Origin: Christensenellaceae bacterium
GTDB lineage: Bacteria > Bacillota > Clostridia > Christensenellales > CAAEEZ01
Reading direction: 5' to 3'
DNA length: 25,486 bases
NCBI GenBank assembly: GCA_020024085.1
Contig: JAHHUG010000010.1
Coordinates: 1 to 25,486 of the forward strand
Part shown: in pieces, positions 1 through 7,278 of the stretch
Position numbering within the stretch: the first letter of the stretch is position 1
Layout of the letters: each line of letters begins with the position of its first letter
Position numbers and translations under genes: made by a program
The notes under the pieces: generated by a model
Told to the model about the DNA's origin: nothing
What the model saw: the letters and a program-made list of their open reading frames with translations, nothing else
Database searches by the model: none

Positions 1-99
1 GCTTTATATTTTGTTCAAAACAGCAAATATTTTACAAAAAAAATTCTAATTTTATATGGATTTTACTATACGAAAGGTTGATTATTATAATAAAAATGC

Positions 100-136
100 A
101 AAAAAAATGGAAAACTGCATTAAAACAGCTTTCCAT
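100..136 (-). terminator. Rho-independent terminator of the hydrolase gene
   Basis: The arms ATGGAAAACTG (107-117) and CAGCTTTCCAT (126-136) form a stem with one mismatch and an 8-nt loop. Read on the minus strand, the hairpin is followed by a T run (the A run at 100-107). It lies about 40 nt past the stop of the minus-strand hydrolase, as expected for the end of the glpK-hydrolase transcript. Confidence 0.7.
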
Positions 137-176
137 ATTATTTTTAATTATTCTAATTCATTTCTACAAATTACGA

Positions 177-1172
177 TTACTTTTTGTTATTGTGTTTTGC
201 TTGTGCTTTCATCTTCTTTTTTGATTTATTTTGTGGTACTTTGTAATCCTTTTTATCACAATTTTCAAAAACATTTAAGAAGAAATTAAGTGTATCGCGA
301 TATACAACATCGTTGTCAACCTCGTTAAGAATCTCGTGACGGTCGTTTTCGTAAAGTTGGAACTCTACATTTTTCAAGCCTAAATCAAGATACATTTGGT
401 TCAACTTTTTGATATCTTTGCTATTTTTTCCTCCAACTGGGTCATTAGCACCAGACATAATACGAAGAGGTAAATCCTTAGGGATTTTAGCTAAATTTTC
501 CTTTTTGTAAAGATTTTTTGTACCATTAATCATATATTTGAAGAATGCTACACTCATTACATTACCACAAAGGTCGTCATCAATATATTTTTGAACTTGT
601 GCTTTATCTTTACTTAACCAAGCAAATGCTTGCTTTTCCTTTTTGAAATTGTTGTTGTATCCACCAAATACAATTTTATCAAGTTGCTTTGCTGGTTTTG
701 CTTTATCCTTTGAAAACTGGTAATCAATATTTGCAATAGTTGCACCAATTTTGGCTAAAGCATTATCCATACTTGAAGAACCACACAATACTGCACCTGC
801 TACATTAAGGGCATTTCGTTGAATGTATCCTTGAGTAAGGAATGAACCATAACTATGTCCCATAATAATTAGTGGTAAATGATAGGTGTTTTTAAGATAT
901 TTTGTAATCTCAATTTCATCACGAATAGTTTCGTTGAATATATCGCCCTCATCAAAGTTTGGTCTCTCCATTGTAAGACCATGAGCTCTGTGGTCATCGG
1001 CAAATACAATAATACCGTGAGCATTTAGGTATTTAGCAAAGTCATCATATCTTTTTGAATGCTCTGCCATACCGTGAACAATTTGAACAATACCAATAGG
1101 ATTTTTTACATCATCCCATACTGAACAGCTAAGATTTTTTCCATCATAACTTGTAAAAATTTGTGTTTCCAT
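177..1172 (-). CDS. Alpha/beta hydrolase, monoacylglycerol lipase-like (serine aminopeptidase S33 / Hydrolase_4 family)
   Basis: A 331-residue cytoplasmic alpha/beta hydrolase with no signal peptide. The HG oxyanion motif is at residues 33-34, followed by a lysophospholipase-type stretch (GMAEHSKRYDDFAKYL). The nucleophile elbow is GHSYG at 105-109 (Ser107). Asp244 in SGANDPVGG and His279 in NDRHE complete the catalytic triad. This arrangement is typical of monoacylglycerol lipases and lysophospholipases, which release glycerol and a fatty acid. The start has AGGAGG six bases upstream. The gene begins 22 nt after glycerol kinase on the same strand, so the two are probably cotranscribed, and the pairing supports a glycerol-ester substrate. 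The last 25 residues are a Lys/Asn/Gln-rich basic tail outside the fold, of unknown role. The exact substrate is inferred, not shown. Confidence 0.85.
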   Translation of the reverse strand: METQIFTSYDGKNLSCSVWDDVKNPIGIVQIVHGMAEHSKRYDDFAKYLNAHGIIVFADDHRAHGLTMERPNFDEGDIFNETIRDEIEITKYLKNTYHLPLIIMGHSYGSFLTQGYIQRNALNVAGAVLCGSSSMDNALAKIGATIANIDYQFSKDKAKPAKQLDKIVFGGYNNNFKKEKQAFAWLSKDKAQVQKYIDDDLCGNVMSVAFFKYMINGTKNLYKKENLAKIPKDLPLRIMSGANDPVGGKNSKDIKKLNQMYLDLGLKNVEFQLYENDRHEILNEVDNDVVYRDTLNFFLNVFENCDKKDYKVPQNKSKKKMKAQAKHNNKK

Positions 1173-1194
1173 AATTCCTCCTAAATCAAAATAA

Positions 1195-2697
1195 TTAATC
1201 TTCCCACGCTAAAGACCTTTTAACAGCCTTTTTCCAACCTGCATACTTCTTTTGTCTTGTTTCTTCATCCATTTGTGGAGTGAATACCCTATCAAATGTA
1301 ATGGTCTCTTCAAGATGTTTTAGGTCGTTAAAAGCACCAGTTGCAAGTCCTGCTAAATATACAACACCTAGTGCTGTTGTCTCAATGCTTGATGGTCTAA
1401 TAATTCTGCAATTAAGCATATCTGCTTGGAACTGCATTAAGAAATTATTATTAGCTGCACCACCGTCTGCACGAAGTTCCTTTAATGTAACTGCACTATC
1501 CTTCTTCATGTTTTCCAAAATATCTTTTGAGCCGTATGCCATAGATTCCAAAGTTGCCCTAACCACATGGCTACGATTTGCACCACGAGTTAATCCAACA
1601 ATAGCACCACGGGCATTCATATCCCAATATGGAGCACCAAGTCCAGTAAAGGCTGGTACAACATATACACCTGCTGTATCTGGAACGCTTGATGCAATCG
1701 CCTCGGTTTCGCTAGCATGCTCAATTAAGTGCAATTCATCTCTTAACCATTGTACGCTACTACCTGCATTGAATATACTACCCTCAATAGCATAGGTAAC
1801 CTTGCCATTAATTCCCCAACCAATAGTTGTAAGCAATTTTGATGGAGAAAGTACTGGCTTATCACCTGTGTTCATTAGGATAAATCCACCTGTACCATAA
1901 GTACATTTTGCCATACCCTCTTCAAAACAACATTGACCAAACAAAGCTGATTGTTGGTCACCTGCCATACCTGAAATTGGAATATCTACATTGCCAAGTA
2001 ATGATGTGTAGCCTACAATTTCACTATTAGATACAATCTTTGGTAGCATGCATTTTGGAATATCAAACAACTCTAGCAACTCATTATCCCACTCTAAAGT
2101 GCTGATATTAAACAACAATGTTCTTGCAGCATTTGAGTAGTCGGTAACAAAAGACCTACCCTCTGTCAACTTGTATACTAGGTATGTATCAATAGTACCT
2201 GCACAAAGTTCGCCTCTTTCTGCCTTTTCTCTTGCACCCTCTACATTATCAAGTATCCACTTGATTTTGGTTGCAGAAAAGTAAGCATCAATAATAAGAC
2301 CTGTTTTTTGTCTAATTTTGTGCGACAAACTAACATTTCTTTTAATCTTTTCGCACATCTCTGTTGTACGACGACATTGCCATACGATAGCATTGTAGAT
2401 AGGCTCGCCTGTCTTTTTATCCCAAACGATTACCGTTTCTCTTTGATTTGTGATACCTATACCATATATCTCAGAAATTTTGATTTTACTTCTTGCAATA
2501 GACTCTACAAGTGAGCTATATTGAGCAGCCCAAATTTCTGTTGGGTCATGCTCTACCCAACCTGGTTTTGGATAGATTTGGTCAAATGGTTGATTGACCA
2601 CATTTACTATCTCATTAGTCTTGCAATCATATATTAAAGTTCTAGCCGATGTTGTCCCCTCATCAAGTGCAATAATATATCTTCTTTGTTTACTCAT
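1195..2697 (-). CDS. glpK: Glycerol kinase
   Basis: A 500-residue FGGY-family sugar kinase that phosphorylates glycerol to sn-glycerol 3-phosphate with ATP. Visible signatures are the N-terminal phosphate loop DEGTTSAR (12-19), GITNQRET (81-88) leading into the conserved IVWQCRRT stretch, the ATPase-domain motifs MAGDQQSALFGQ (from 244) and YGTGGF (267-272), and VPAFTGLGAPYW. The length fits the family (about 497-502). The chosen start, encoding MSKQRRY, has GGAGG five bases upstream; an in-frame ATG 21 nt earlier lacks a good ribosome binding site. It is first in a two-gene unit with the lipase-like hydrolase. In many Firmicutes a histidine in the loop just before the MAGDQQ motif is phosphorylated by HPr. 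Here that loop (about 229-241) is short and has no histidine, so this control is probably absent. Confidence 0.96.
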   Translation of the reverse strand: MSKQRRYIIALDEGTTSARTLIYDCKTNEIVNVVNQPFDQIYPKPGWVEHDPTEIWAAQYSSLVESIARSKIKISEIYGIGITNQRETVIVWDKKTGEPIYNAIVWQCRRTTEMCEKIKRNVSLSHKIRQKTGLIIDAYFSATKIKWILDNVEGAREKAERGELCAGTIDTYLVYKLTEGRSFVTDYSNAARTLLFNISTLEWDNELLELFDIPKCMLPKIVSNSEIVGYTSLLGNVDIPISGMAGDQQSALFGQCCFEEGMAKCTYGTGGFILMNTGDKPVLSPSKLLTTIGWGINGKVTYAIEGSIFNAGSSVQWLRDELHLIEHASETEAIASSVPDTAGVYVVPAFTGLGAPYWDMNARGAIVGLTRGANRSHVVRATLESMAYGSKDILENMKKDSAVTLKELRADGGAANNNFLMQFQADMLNCRIIRPSSIETTALGVVYLAGLATGAFNDLKHLEETITFDRVFTPQMDEETRQKKYAGWKKAVKRSLAWED

Positions 2698-2710
2698 ATA
2701 TCCTCCGTAA

Positions 2711-2750
2711 AATAACACTATATAATACTACTATAAAATATACCCGATTT
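2711..2750 (-). promoter_or_regulatory. Possible promoter of the glpK unit
   Basis: On the minus strand a TTGAAA element is followed by AT-rich sequence containing TAGTAT/TATTAT-like hexamers, about 15-25 nt before the glpK ribosome binding site. The -10 choice is ambiguous in this composition, so the position is approximate. Confidence 0.3.
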
Positions 2751-2897
2751 CAATAGTAAACCATTTTTTTGTATGGTTTTTTTTATTTTTATATTAGTAA
2801 TTTAAAAATATTTAACAAAAATATACTAATGTATAGGAATTAATCGAAAAATGCAAAATATATATATAATGTAATTTAAAAAATTGAGAGGATTTTT

Positions 2898-3899
2898 ATG
2901 AAAAAAATAGTTTTTGCAGGTGGAGGAACTTTAGGACACATTTTACCAAACATAGTTTTAGCACAAAAACTGCAAAAAAATGGATACAAAATATCATACC
3001 TTGGCGAGAAAAATAGCATGGAAGAAAAAATGGCTATTGAAAACAATATAGATTTTTACCCTATTAGAGCCGTTAAGCTGGATAGGTACAAAAAAGTTAA
3101 TAACCTAAAAATTCCATACCTTTTGCCCGAGGCAGTTTTAGATGCCAAAAAAATATTGCAAAAAATTAACCCTGACCTAGTTTTTACAAAAGGTGGATAT
3201 GTAAGTTTACCAGTAGTACTTGCTAGTAAAATGCTAAAAATACAACAATTTTGTCACGAATCCGACTGTTCTCTTGGAATTGTAAATAAAATTGCATACT
3301 CTCTTGGTGCAAAAGTGTTGACAAGTGAAAATTGCGACTTCAAAAATGGAACAAAAGTAGGAATTCCACTAAAACCAGAATTATTTGAAAGCAAGAGTAA
3401 AATTTTATCATCAAAACCAACCATACTTGTTACAGGTGGCAGTCAAGGTGCAAAATATATCAACGACTTTATTTTGGAAAATGCCGATAGGATTTTAACA
3501 AAATACAACATTATTATAATCGGTGGCAAAACAATTGATAAAACAATCAAGAAAGATGGATTAACAATTATCGACTTTACTTCAAGAATGCAAGACTACT
3601 ACTCTAAAGCCGATATCGTAATCGCAAGAGCTGGTGCTACAACTATTGCTGAAATTATTGCACTAAATAAAAAAGCAATACTTGTACCTTTACCTTTAAC
3701 TGTATCTAGGGGCGACCAACTACAGAATGCAAAAATGGTGGAACGAGATAGCATAAAAGTGATAAAACAAGAAGACTTGGAAATAAAAACTCTACTTCAA
3801 GCAATTGACAATTTACAAAAAACTCCTAAAACGGAAAAATCATTTATTAATCCACTTGATACCATATACAAATTAATAGTGCAAAAACTTGAAAATTAG
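2898..3899 (+). CDS. murG: UDP-N-acetylglucosamine transferase MurG (GT28 family)
   Basis: A 333-residue GT-B glycosyltransferase. MurG transfers GlcNAc from UDP-GlcNAc to lipid I on the inner face of the membrane, making lipid II for peptidoglycan. The N-terminal glycine loop reads GGGTLGH (8-14). GGYVSLPVVLA begins at 99, and HESD at 120-123 is the Firmicutes form of the acceptor-side motif. The C-terminal donor domain has GGSQGA (180-185), RAGATTIAE (244-252) and SRGDQLQNA (270-278), which bind the UDP-GlcNAc. It is slightly shorter than usual (about 350-370) but all motifs are present. GAGAGG precedes the ATG. The gene stands alone between terminators rather than in a division/cell-wall cluster, so it may be the only MurG or a second copy. 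Confidence 0.85.
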   Translation: MKKIVFAGGGTLGHILPNIVLAQKLQKNGYKISYLGEKNSMEEKMAIENNIDFYPIRAVKLDRYKKVNNLKIPYLLPEAVLDAKKILQKINPDLVFTKGGYVSLPVVLASKMLKIQQFCHESDCSLGIVNKIAYSLGAKVLTSENCDFKNGTKVGIPLKPELFESKSKILSSKPTILVTGGSQGAKYINDFILENADRILTKYNIIIIGGKTIDKTIKKDGLTIIDFTSRMQDYYSKADIVIARAGATTIAEIIALNKKAILVPLPLTVSRGDQLQNAKMVERDSIKVIKQEDLEIKTLLQAIDNLQKTPKTEKSFINPLDTIYKLIVQKLEN

Positions 3900-3925
3900 A
3901 CACAAACTGAATTAAAAAATTAAAT

Positions 3926-3964
3926 AAAAAATACGACAATTTTCCTCTTGTCGTATTTTTTTTT
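3926..3964 (+). terminator. Rho-independent terminator after murG
   Basis: The perfect arms TACGACA (3932-3938) and TGTCGTA (3949-3955) are extended by A/T pairs and end in a run of nine T residues. Strong hairpin, about 30 nt beyond the murG stop. Confidence 0.88.
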
Positions 3965-4048
3965 GATTAATGTAGAATATGCACTAATTTTGCCGTAAAC
4001 GATTTAGATAGCTCGTTTCATGCTATTATCAACTTCCATGGAGGTAAT

Positions 4049-5404
4049 ATGGAAAAAAAGCAAACCGTACTAAAGATAATAACAATAATTTTAGTAATAT
4101 CAATTGCTGTTTTATTTGTGGTATTTTACAATTTTAAGCCAACAAACCAACAAAACAATGCAAAGCCTCAATCCCCTACAAATACGGATACAGAAATAGA
4201 AAAACCAAATAGCGAAACACCAAAAATAAACTATACAAAACTACCTAAAAAATCATCAAACTACAAGGAAAACGGTAAAATAATTAATATCGGTGGCACA
4301 AACAACGATAAACTATTAAAAACCTTTGTACTTGATAACGAAATAATAATGCTTGCTGAAACAAACTCTAACAATAATGATTTTTGTGCAATAAATAAGA
4401 ATATTTCAATATGTATAGTGGATAAAGAAATAAACTTAACAAAAACAAAAATATTAGAAAAAACTGATAATTTAAAGTTTGTAGATGCTACAATTTTTAT
4501 TGACGGAATAATACTTCTTGCAAGTGATGAAAGTAGTACAAAAATACTACTTTATAATGAAGAATATGACTTAATTAACCATATACAAATTGAAAGAATA
4601 GATAACGGAAAATTTTACCATTCTGGACTAAATATAAAACTACTTAGTACCAAAAATAATGAACTAAGTTACCGTATGATTAATGATAGTTTGAATATTA
4701 CAAGATATACAAAATGCAATAATATTGGAGAAATCTATCAGTTATTTAGTTATCCTAATTATGATATAATAATTACAAAAACTGAAAATGATTTCGAAAT
4801 ATTAAAAATACATCAAAATAGCGAAATTGACAATACATATTATTTAATTGATAAAATGAAACACATAAACGGCTTATTGTGTAATTTAATTGTTGATAAA
4901 GATAATCAAAATAACCTAATAGTTAATTATATACAAGATAATAAAATTACTATATCTACTATTAATTTACAAGATAGCACAACCCAAAATTACAAGACCG
5001 AAATTGCAAGTAACAATAGCTATTTATTTCCCCTTGAATATGGATATATACTACACAATTACCTTGATAATACATCTAATATTTTGGATAATAACTACAA
5101 CATTATACTATCCAATATTAATATGAAAACAGATGACAAAACTATATATTCCTACTGTTACCCCTTTTGCAAAAAATACCTATTTCAATCGGAATCTAGT
5201 GGGGATAATATCACAAATATCTCAACTATTAATAAAAATTTTGAAACCGAAAAAATATTATCGGTACCTAAGGTTAACGGCAAAATTGATATCAAAACTT
5301 CAAATAATTTAGTATATTTTTTTATAACCACTAACAACAATATACAAGAATTTGAAACATGCTATGGTGGATATGATATTTTTGTAATAATGCTAAAAAT
5401 TTAA
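4049..5404 (+). CDS. Membrane-anchored extracytoplasmic protein, probable beta-propeller, function unknown
   Basis: A 451-residue protein. Residues 8-27 form one hydrophobic segment with no clear cleavage site, so it is probably an N-terminal anchor (N-in). A Gln/Asn/Pro/Thr-rich linker (about 30-70) leads to a long exported domain built from recurring short beta-strand units. These have hydrophobic strand cores (IIMLAE, IILLAS, NLIVNYI) followed by polar turns, which suggests a beta-propeller or WD/SBBP-like repeat fold. The end, CYGGYDIFVIMLKI, resembles the closing strand of SBBP-type repeats. GGAGG lies five bases before the ATG. It stands alone between two terminators. I do not recognise a specific family or enzyme motif, and a sensing or adhesion role would be a guess. 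It borders the phage-derived operon but is convergent to it, so it is probably an unrelated chromosomal gene. Confidence 0.75.
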   Translation: MEKKQTVLKIITIILVISIAVLFVVFYNFKPTNQQNNAKPQSPTNTDTEIEKPNSETPKINYTKLPKKSSNYKENGKIINIGGTNNDKLLKTFVLDNEIIMLAETNSNNNDFCAINKNISICIVDKEINLTKTKILEKTDNLKFVDATIFIDGIILLASDESSTKILLYNEEYDLINHIQIERIDNGKFYHSGLNIKLLSTKNNELSYRMINDSLNITRYTKCNNIGEIYQLFSYPNYDIIITKTENDFEILKIHQNSEIDNTYYLIDKMKHINGLLCNLIVDKDNQNNLIVNYIQDNKITISTINLQDSTTQNYKTEIASNNSYLFPLEYGYILHNYLDNTSNILDNNYNIILSNINMKTDDKTIYSYCYPFCKKYLFQSESSGDNITNISTINKNFETEKILSVPKVNGKIDIKTSNNLVYFFITTNNNIQEFETCYGGYDIFVIMLKI

Positions 5405-5415
5405 TATTTAAAAAT

Positions 5416-5442
5416 AAAAAAGAGAGGAAAATCCTCTCTTTT
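5416..5442. terminator. Bidirectional terminator between the surface-protein gene and the phage-derived operon
   Basis: Arms AGAGAGGA and TCCTCTCT with a three-base loop, flanked by an A run on the left and T-rich sequence on the right. The hairpin can end transcription from the plus-strand gene stopping at 5404 and from the minus-strand operon stopping at 5479. It marks the downstream edge of the phage module. Confidence 0.85.
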
Positions 5443-5478
5443 AATTTTGACTATAATAAACTAATTAATTGATAAAAA

Positions 5479-5973
5479 CTACTTTATATTATTGTCGTTT
5501 TCAACGCCAACTATATCTTCTAAAATAGTTTTATCAATATTTTCGTTAATACTATCTTCCATTGCAGTTTTATCGGTATTCTTTTTAGTACTCTCTTCTA
5601 TTACAGCTTTGCCGGTACTATCTTTAGCATTTTCTACTATATTTTCAATGTTTTTACCATCATTTGTAAAGTTAGTATTTACCTTGCAAGTACTATCTTT
5701 TTCACAAGTAATATTAATTTCGGTGTTACCATCTTTTTTATTAGATTTAACCTTGTCAATAAAACCTTTGCCACTATTTGGATTAGATGCGATGCCAAGT
5801 ACTACCAAAATTGAGCAAATAGCACTTACAATTTCGTTTACGTCTCCTGCAATGTTTATACCAATCGACTGCAAAAACATAATAATTGCACCGACTAGCG
5901 ATACCCAAAAACCGTAGTTATGGAATTTTGCCTTAAGATTTTGCCATATTTCGCTTGATAAGAATTTTTTCAT
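5479..5973 (-). CDS. Phage holin, phi LC3-like, with a long repetitive C-terminal tail
   Basis: A 164-residue protein. Residues 1-80 resemble phi LC3-family holins: a basic start, NYGFWVSLVGAIIMFLQ, two membrane segments (about 21-40 and 47-63) and the family-like ending GIASNPNSGKG. Such proteins make membrane lesions that allow lysis. Typical members end near residue 80-90. This one continues with about 80 hydrophilic residues that include three 13-14-residue imperfect repeats (118-131, 132-144, 145-157) sharing a DKTxxED core, and two cysteines (90, 96). The start overlaps the previous gene by 41 nt, with GAGGAAG upstream. It is the last gene of the operon. No endolysin gene is visible in the window, so the lytic partner is missing or elsewhere. 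The membrane topology is clear; the holin role is inferred from family resemblance. Confidence 0.75.
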   Translation of the reverse strand: MKKFLSSEIWQNLKAKFHNYGFWVSLVGAIIMFLQSIGINIAGDVNEIVSAICSILVVLGIASNPNSGKGFIDKVKSNKKDGNTEINITCEKDSTCKVNTNFTNDGKNIENIVENAKDSTGKAVIEESTKKNTDKTAMEDSINENIDKTILEDIVGVENDNNIK

Positions 5974-6163
5974 TTTCTTTCACTTCCTCAATACCTTCTT
6001 CTATATCATATACAACTGAAAGTTGTTCTGTTAACTTGTCAATTGTCTTTTGATACTTGATTTCTCTGGATTTTGAATCTTTAAGTTGATAAAAAAATAG
6101 AAAAACAAATAATAGTGCCCAAAGTCCATTTGCAGCTGCAAGATTTATAATACTGTCATACAT
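5933..6163 (-). CDS. BhlA/UviB-type holin-like protein
   Basis: A 76-residue protein. A short extracytoplasmic N-terminus precedes one membrane segment (about 13-26, LWALLFVFLFFYQ) and then a charged coiled-coil tail with the phrase KDSKSREIKYQKTIDKL. This is the layout of BhlA and the clostridial UviB family, small proteins associated with bacteriocin or phage release. Its ATG overlaps the stop of the upstream coiled-coil gene (TAATG), and the downstream holin gene begins inside its 3' end, so the three are probably translationally coupled. There is no strong ribosome binding site close by, which fits coupling. Its presence beside a phi LC3-like holin suggests a holin/antiholin or two-holin arrangement, which is an inference. 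Confidence 0.75.
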   Translation of the reverse strand: MYDSIINLAAANGLWALLFVFLFFYQLKDSKSREIKYQKTIDKLTEQLSVVYDIEEGIEEVKENEKILIKRNMAKS

Positions 6164-7182
6164 TAACTAAAAATCTTTTTCCTTTCGTATCTTGACTCGA
6201 TATGTTTAACAAGTGGGTAATAATACGCACCCAAATATCTTTTTAGCTCCAAATTATTATTTGCAACCCTTAATGCTAACTCTTTAGGCAAGCTATCATA
6301 AAACTCAATTGCAAGATTTAATCTCTTGTCGTAGTTGACTTTTTTATCGCCAGTATATCCATATTTATTTTCGTTTTCCCTAGTGATTTGTTCTTGCTCA
6401 AGCTCTTTTTTTCTATCCTTTTCCTTTAAAGCATCAATCTGCCTTTCAACCTTATTGTCGTAGGCGATTTTTTCATGTTTTAGTTTTTCATTATAGTCAT
6501 TAATTTTTTGTTTTTCGCTATCTCTATCCTTTACCAAATCATTAAAAATATCTTGATAATTTTCCTTACTTTCCTTTTCAAGATTAGATTTTGCATCATT
6601 TTTTTCGTTCAAAATATCGCCGATTAAACTATTGATATTTTCCAAATATTTTTTTGTAGTATTATTTGTCTCCTGTTTTTTCTCGTTGATATTTTTCTTA
6701 TTTTCTCTATGCAAGTTATCCTTAATTGAAGAAAATCCCAAACCTTGCTTTTGCATTTTTGTATCAATATTATTCTTATTTATTGCGAATTGCTTATCAA
6801 GATTAGATAATATTTCCTTACCTGTTTGCTTAACTTTTTCCTCATTTTCTCTTGCTTTTTTCTCATTAGAATTATAAATTTTATCAATATTATTTAGCTT
6901 TTTATCATAATCTTTGTATGCTTTTTTATATGCTAAATTATCAAGTTCATCGTTGGATAAAGTGTTGTCAACTTTCTCCTTTTTGCTAAACGGCTCGAAC
7001 ATGCTATGATAATCTTTTTCTTCTTTTTTAGGAAGAGAATCGGTATATTCTTTATCAAGTTTATACAGCTTATCAAGGAGGTCTTTTTCTTTATTTTTGG
7101 CATCTTTATAAGATTGCTCCTTCCTTTTATCAAGTTCATCTTTTGGTAAAAATAGCTCCTTTATTTCGTCCCAAATTGTCAT
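6163..7182 (-). CDS. Long coiled-coil phage virion-associated protein, function unknown
   Basis: A 339-residue, very Lys/Glu/Asn/Asp-rich protein with no membrane segment. Residues about 10-270 have heptad-like patterns and look predominantly alpha-helical/coiled coil. The last 60 residues are different, with aromatic and hydrophobic content (AIEFYDSLPKELALR, YLGAYYYPLVKHI), and may be a small folded domain. It lies after the gp10-like gene, where P22-like phages encode the tail needle and internal ejection proteins, so an internal or ejection protein is a reasonable guess; I see no diagnostic motif. The ATG overlaps the stop of the 32-codon gene before it (ATGA). Its own stop overlaps the next gene (TAATG). 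An alternative is a scaffold-like or measuring protein. Confidence 0.7.
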   Translation of the reverse strand: MTIWDEIKELFLPKDELDKRKEQSYKDAKNKEKDLLDKLYKLDKEYTDSLPKKEEKDYHSMFEPFSKKEKVDNTLSNDELDNLAYKKAYKDYDKKLNNIDKIYNSNEKKARENEEKVKQTGKEILSNLDKQFAINKNNIDTKMQKQGLGFSSIKDNLHRENKKNINEKKQETNNTTKKYLENINSLIGDILNEKNDAKSNLEKESKENYQDIFNDLVKDRDSEKQKINDYNEKLKHEKIAYDNKVERQIDALKEKDRKKELEQEQITRENENKYGYTGDKKVNYDKRLNLAIEFYDSLPKELALRVANNNLELKRYLGAYYYPLVKHIESRYERKKIFS

Positions 7183-7277
7183 TTTATTTGCCCCTTTTCC
7201 AATTTTTCTACTCTTTGTTTTAATAGTAGGATTTCTCTACGCAACATCTCGATTTTAACAATTAATTCCTTAATCAT
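7179..7277 (-). CDS. Predicted 32-residue coiled-coil micro-protein in the phage operon
   Basis: A 32-codon frame starts with ATG at 7277, one base after the stop of the gp10-like gene, and ends in TGA overlapping the ATG of the next gene (ATGA). GAGGT lies eight bases before its ATG. The product is amphipathic and leucine/isoleucine-rich with regular heptads (from MIKELIVKIEMLRREILLL to the end), so it could form a short leucine-zipper coil. The exact fit between neighbours, the ribosome binding site and the non-random helix pattern support a real gene. It could alternatively serve mainly to couple translation of its neighbours. No family is recognised. Confidence 0.6.
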   Translation of the reverse strand: MIKELIVKIEMLRREILLLKQRVEKLEKGQIK

Positions 7278-7278
7278 T

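Noticed and set aside
56..289. A 77-codon plus-strand open frame at the left edge
   Set aside because: It runs across the terminator hairpin and the 3' end of the hydrolase gene and has no good ribosome binding site.
1280..1795. A 171-codon open frame antisense to glpK
   Set aside because: It mirrors a well-conserved kinase in the opposite strand, has no ribosome binding site and no recognisable protein features.
5492..5917. A 141-codon plus-strand open frame opposite the holin gene
   Set aside because: Ser/Leu/Phe-rich composition is the reverse image of the repeat-bearing holin; no ribosome binding site.
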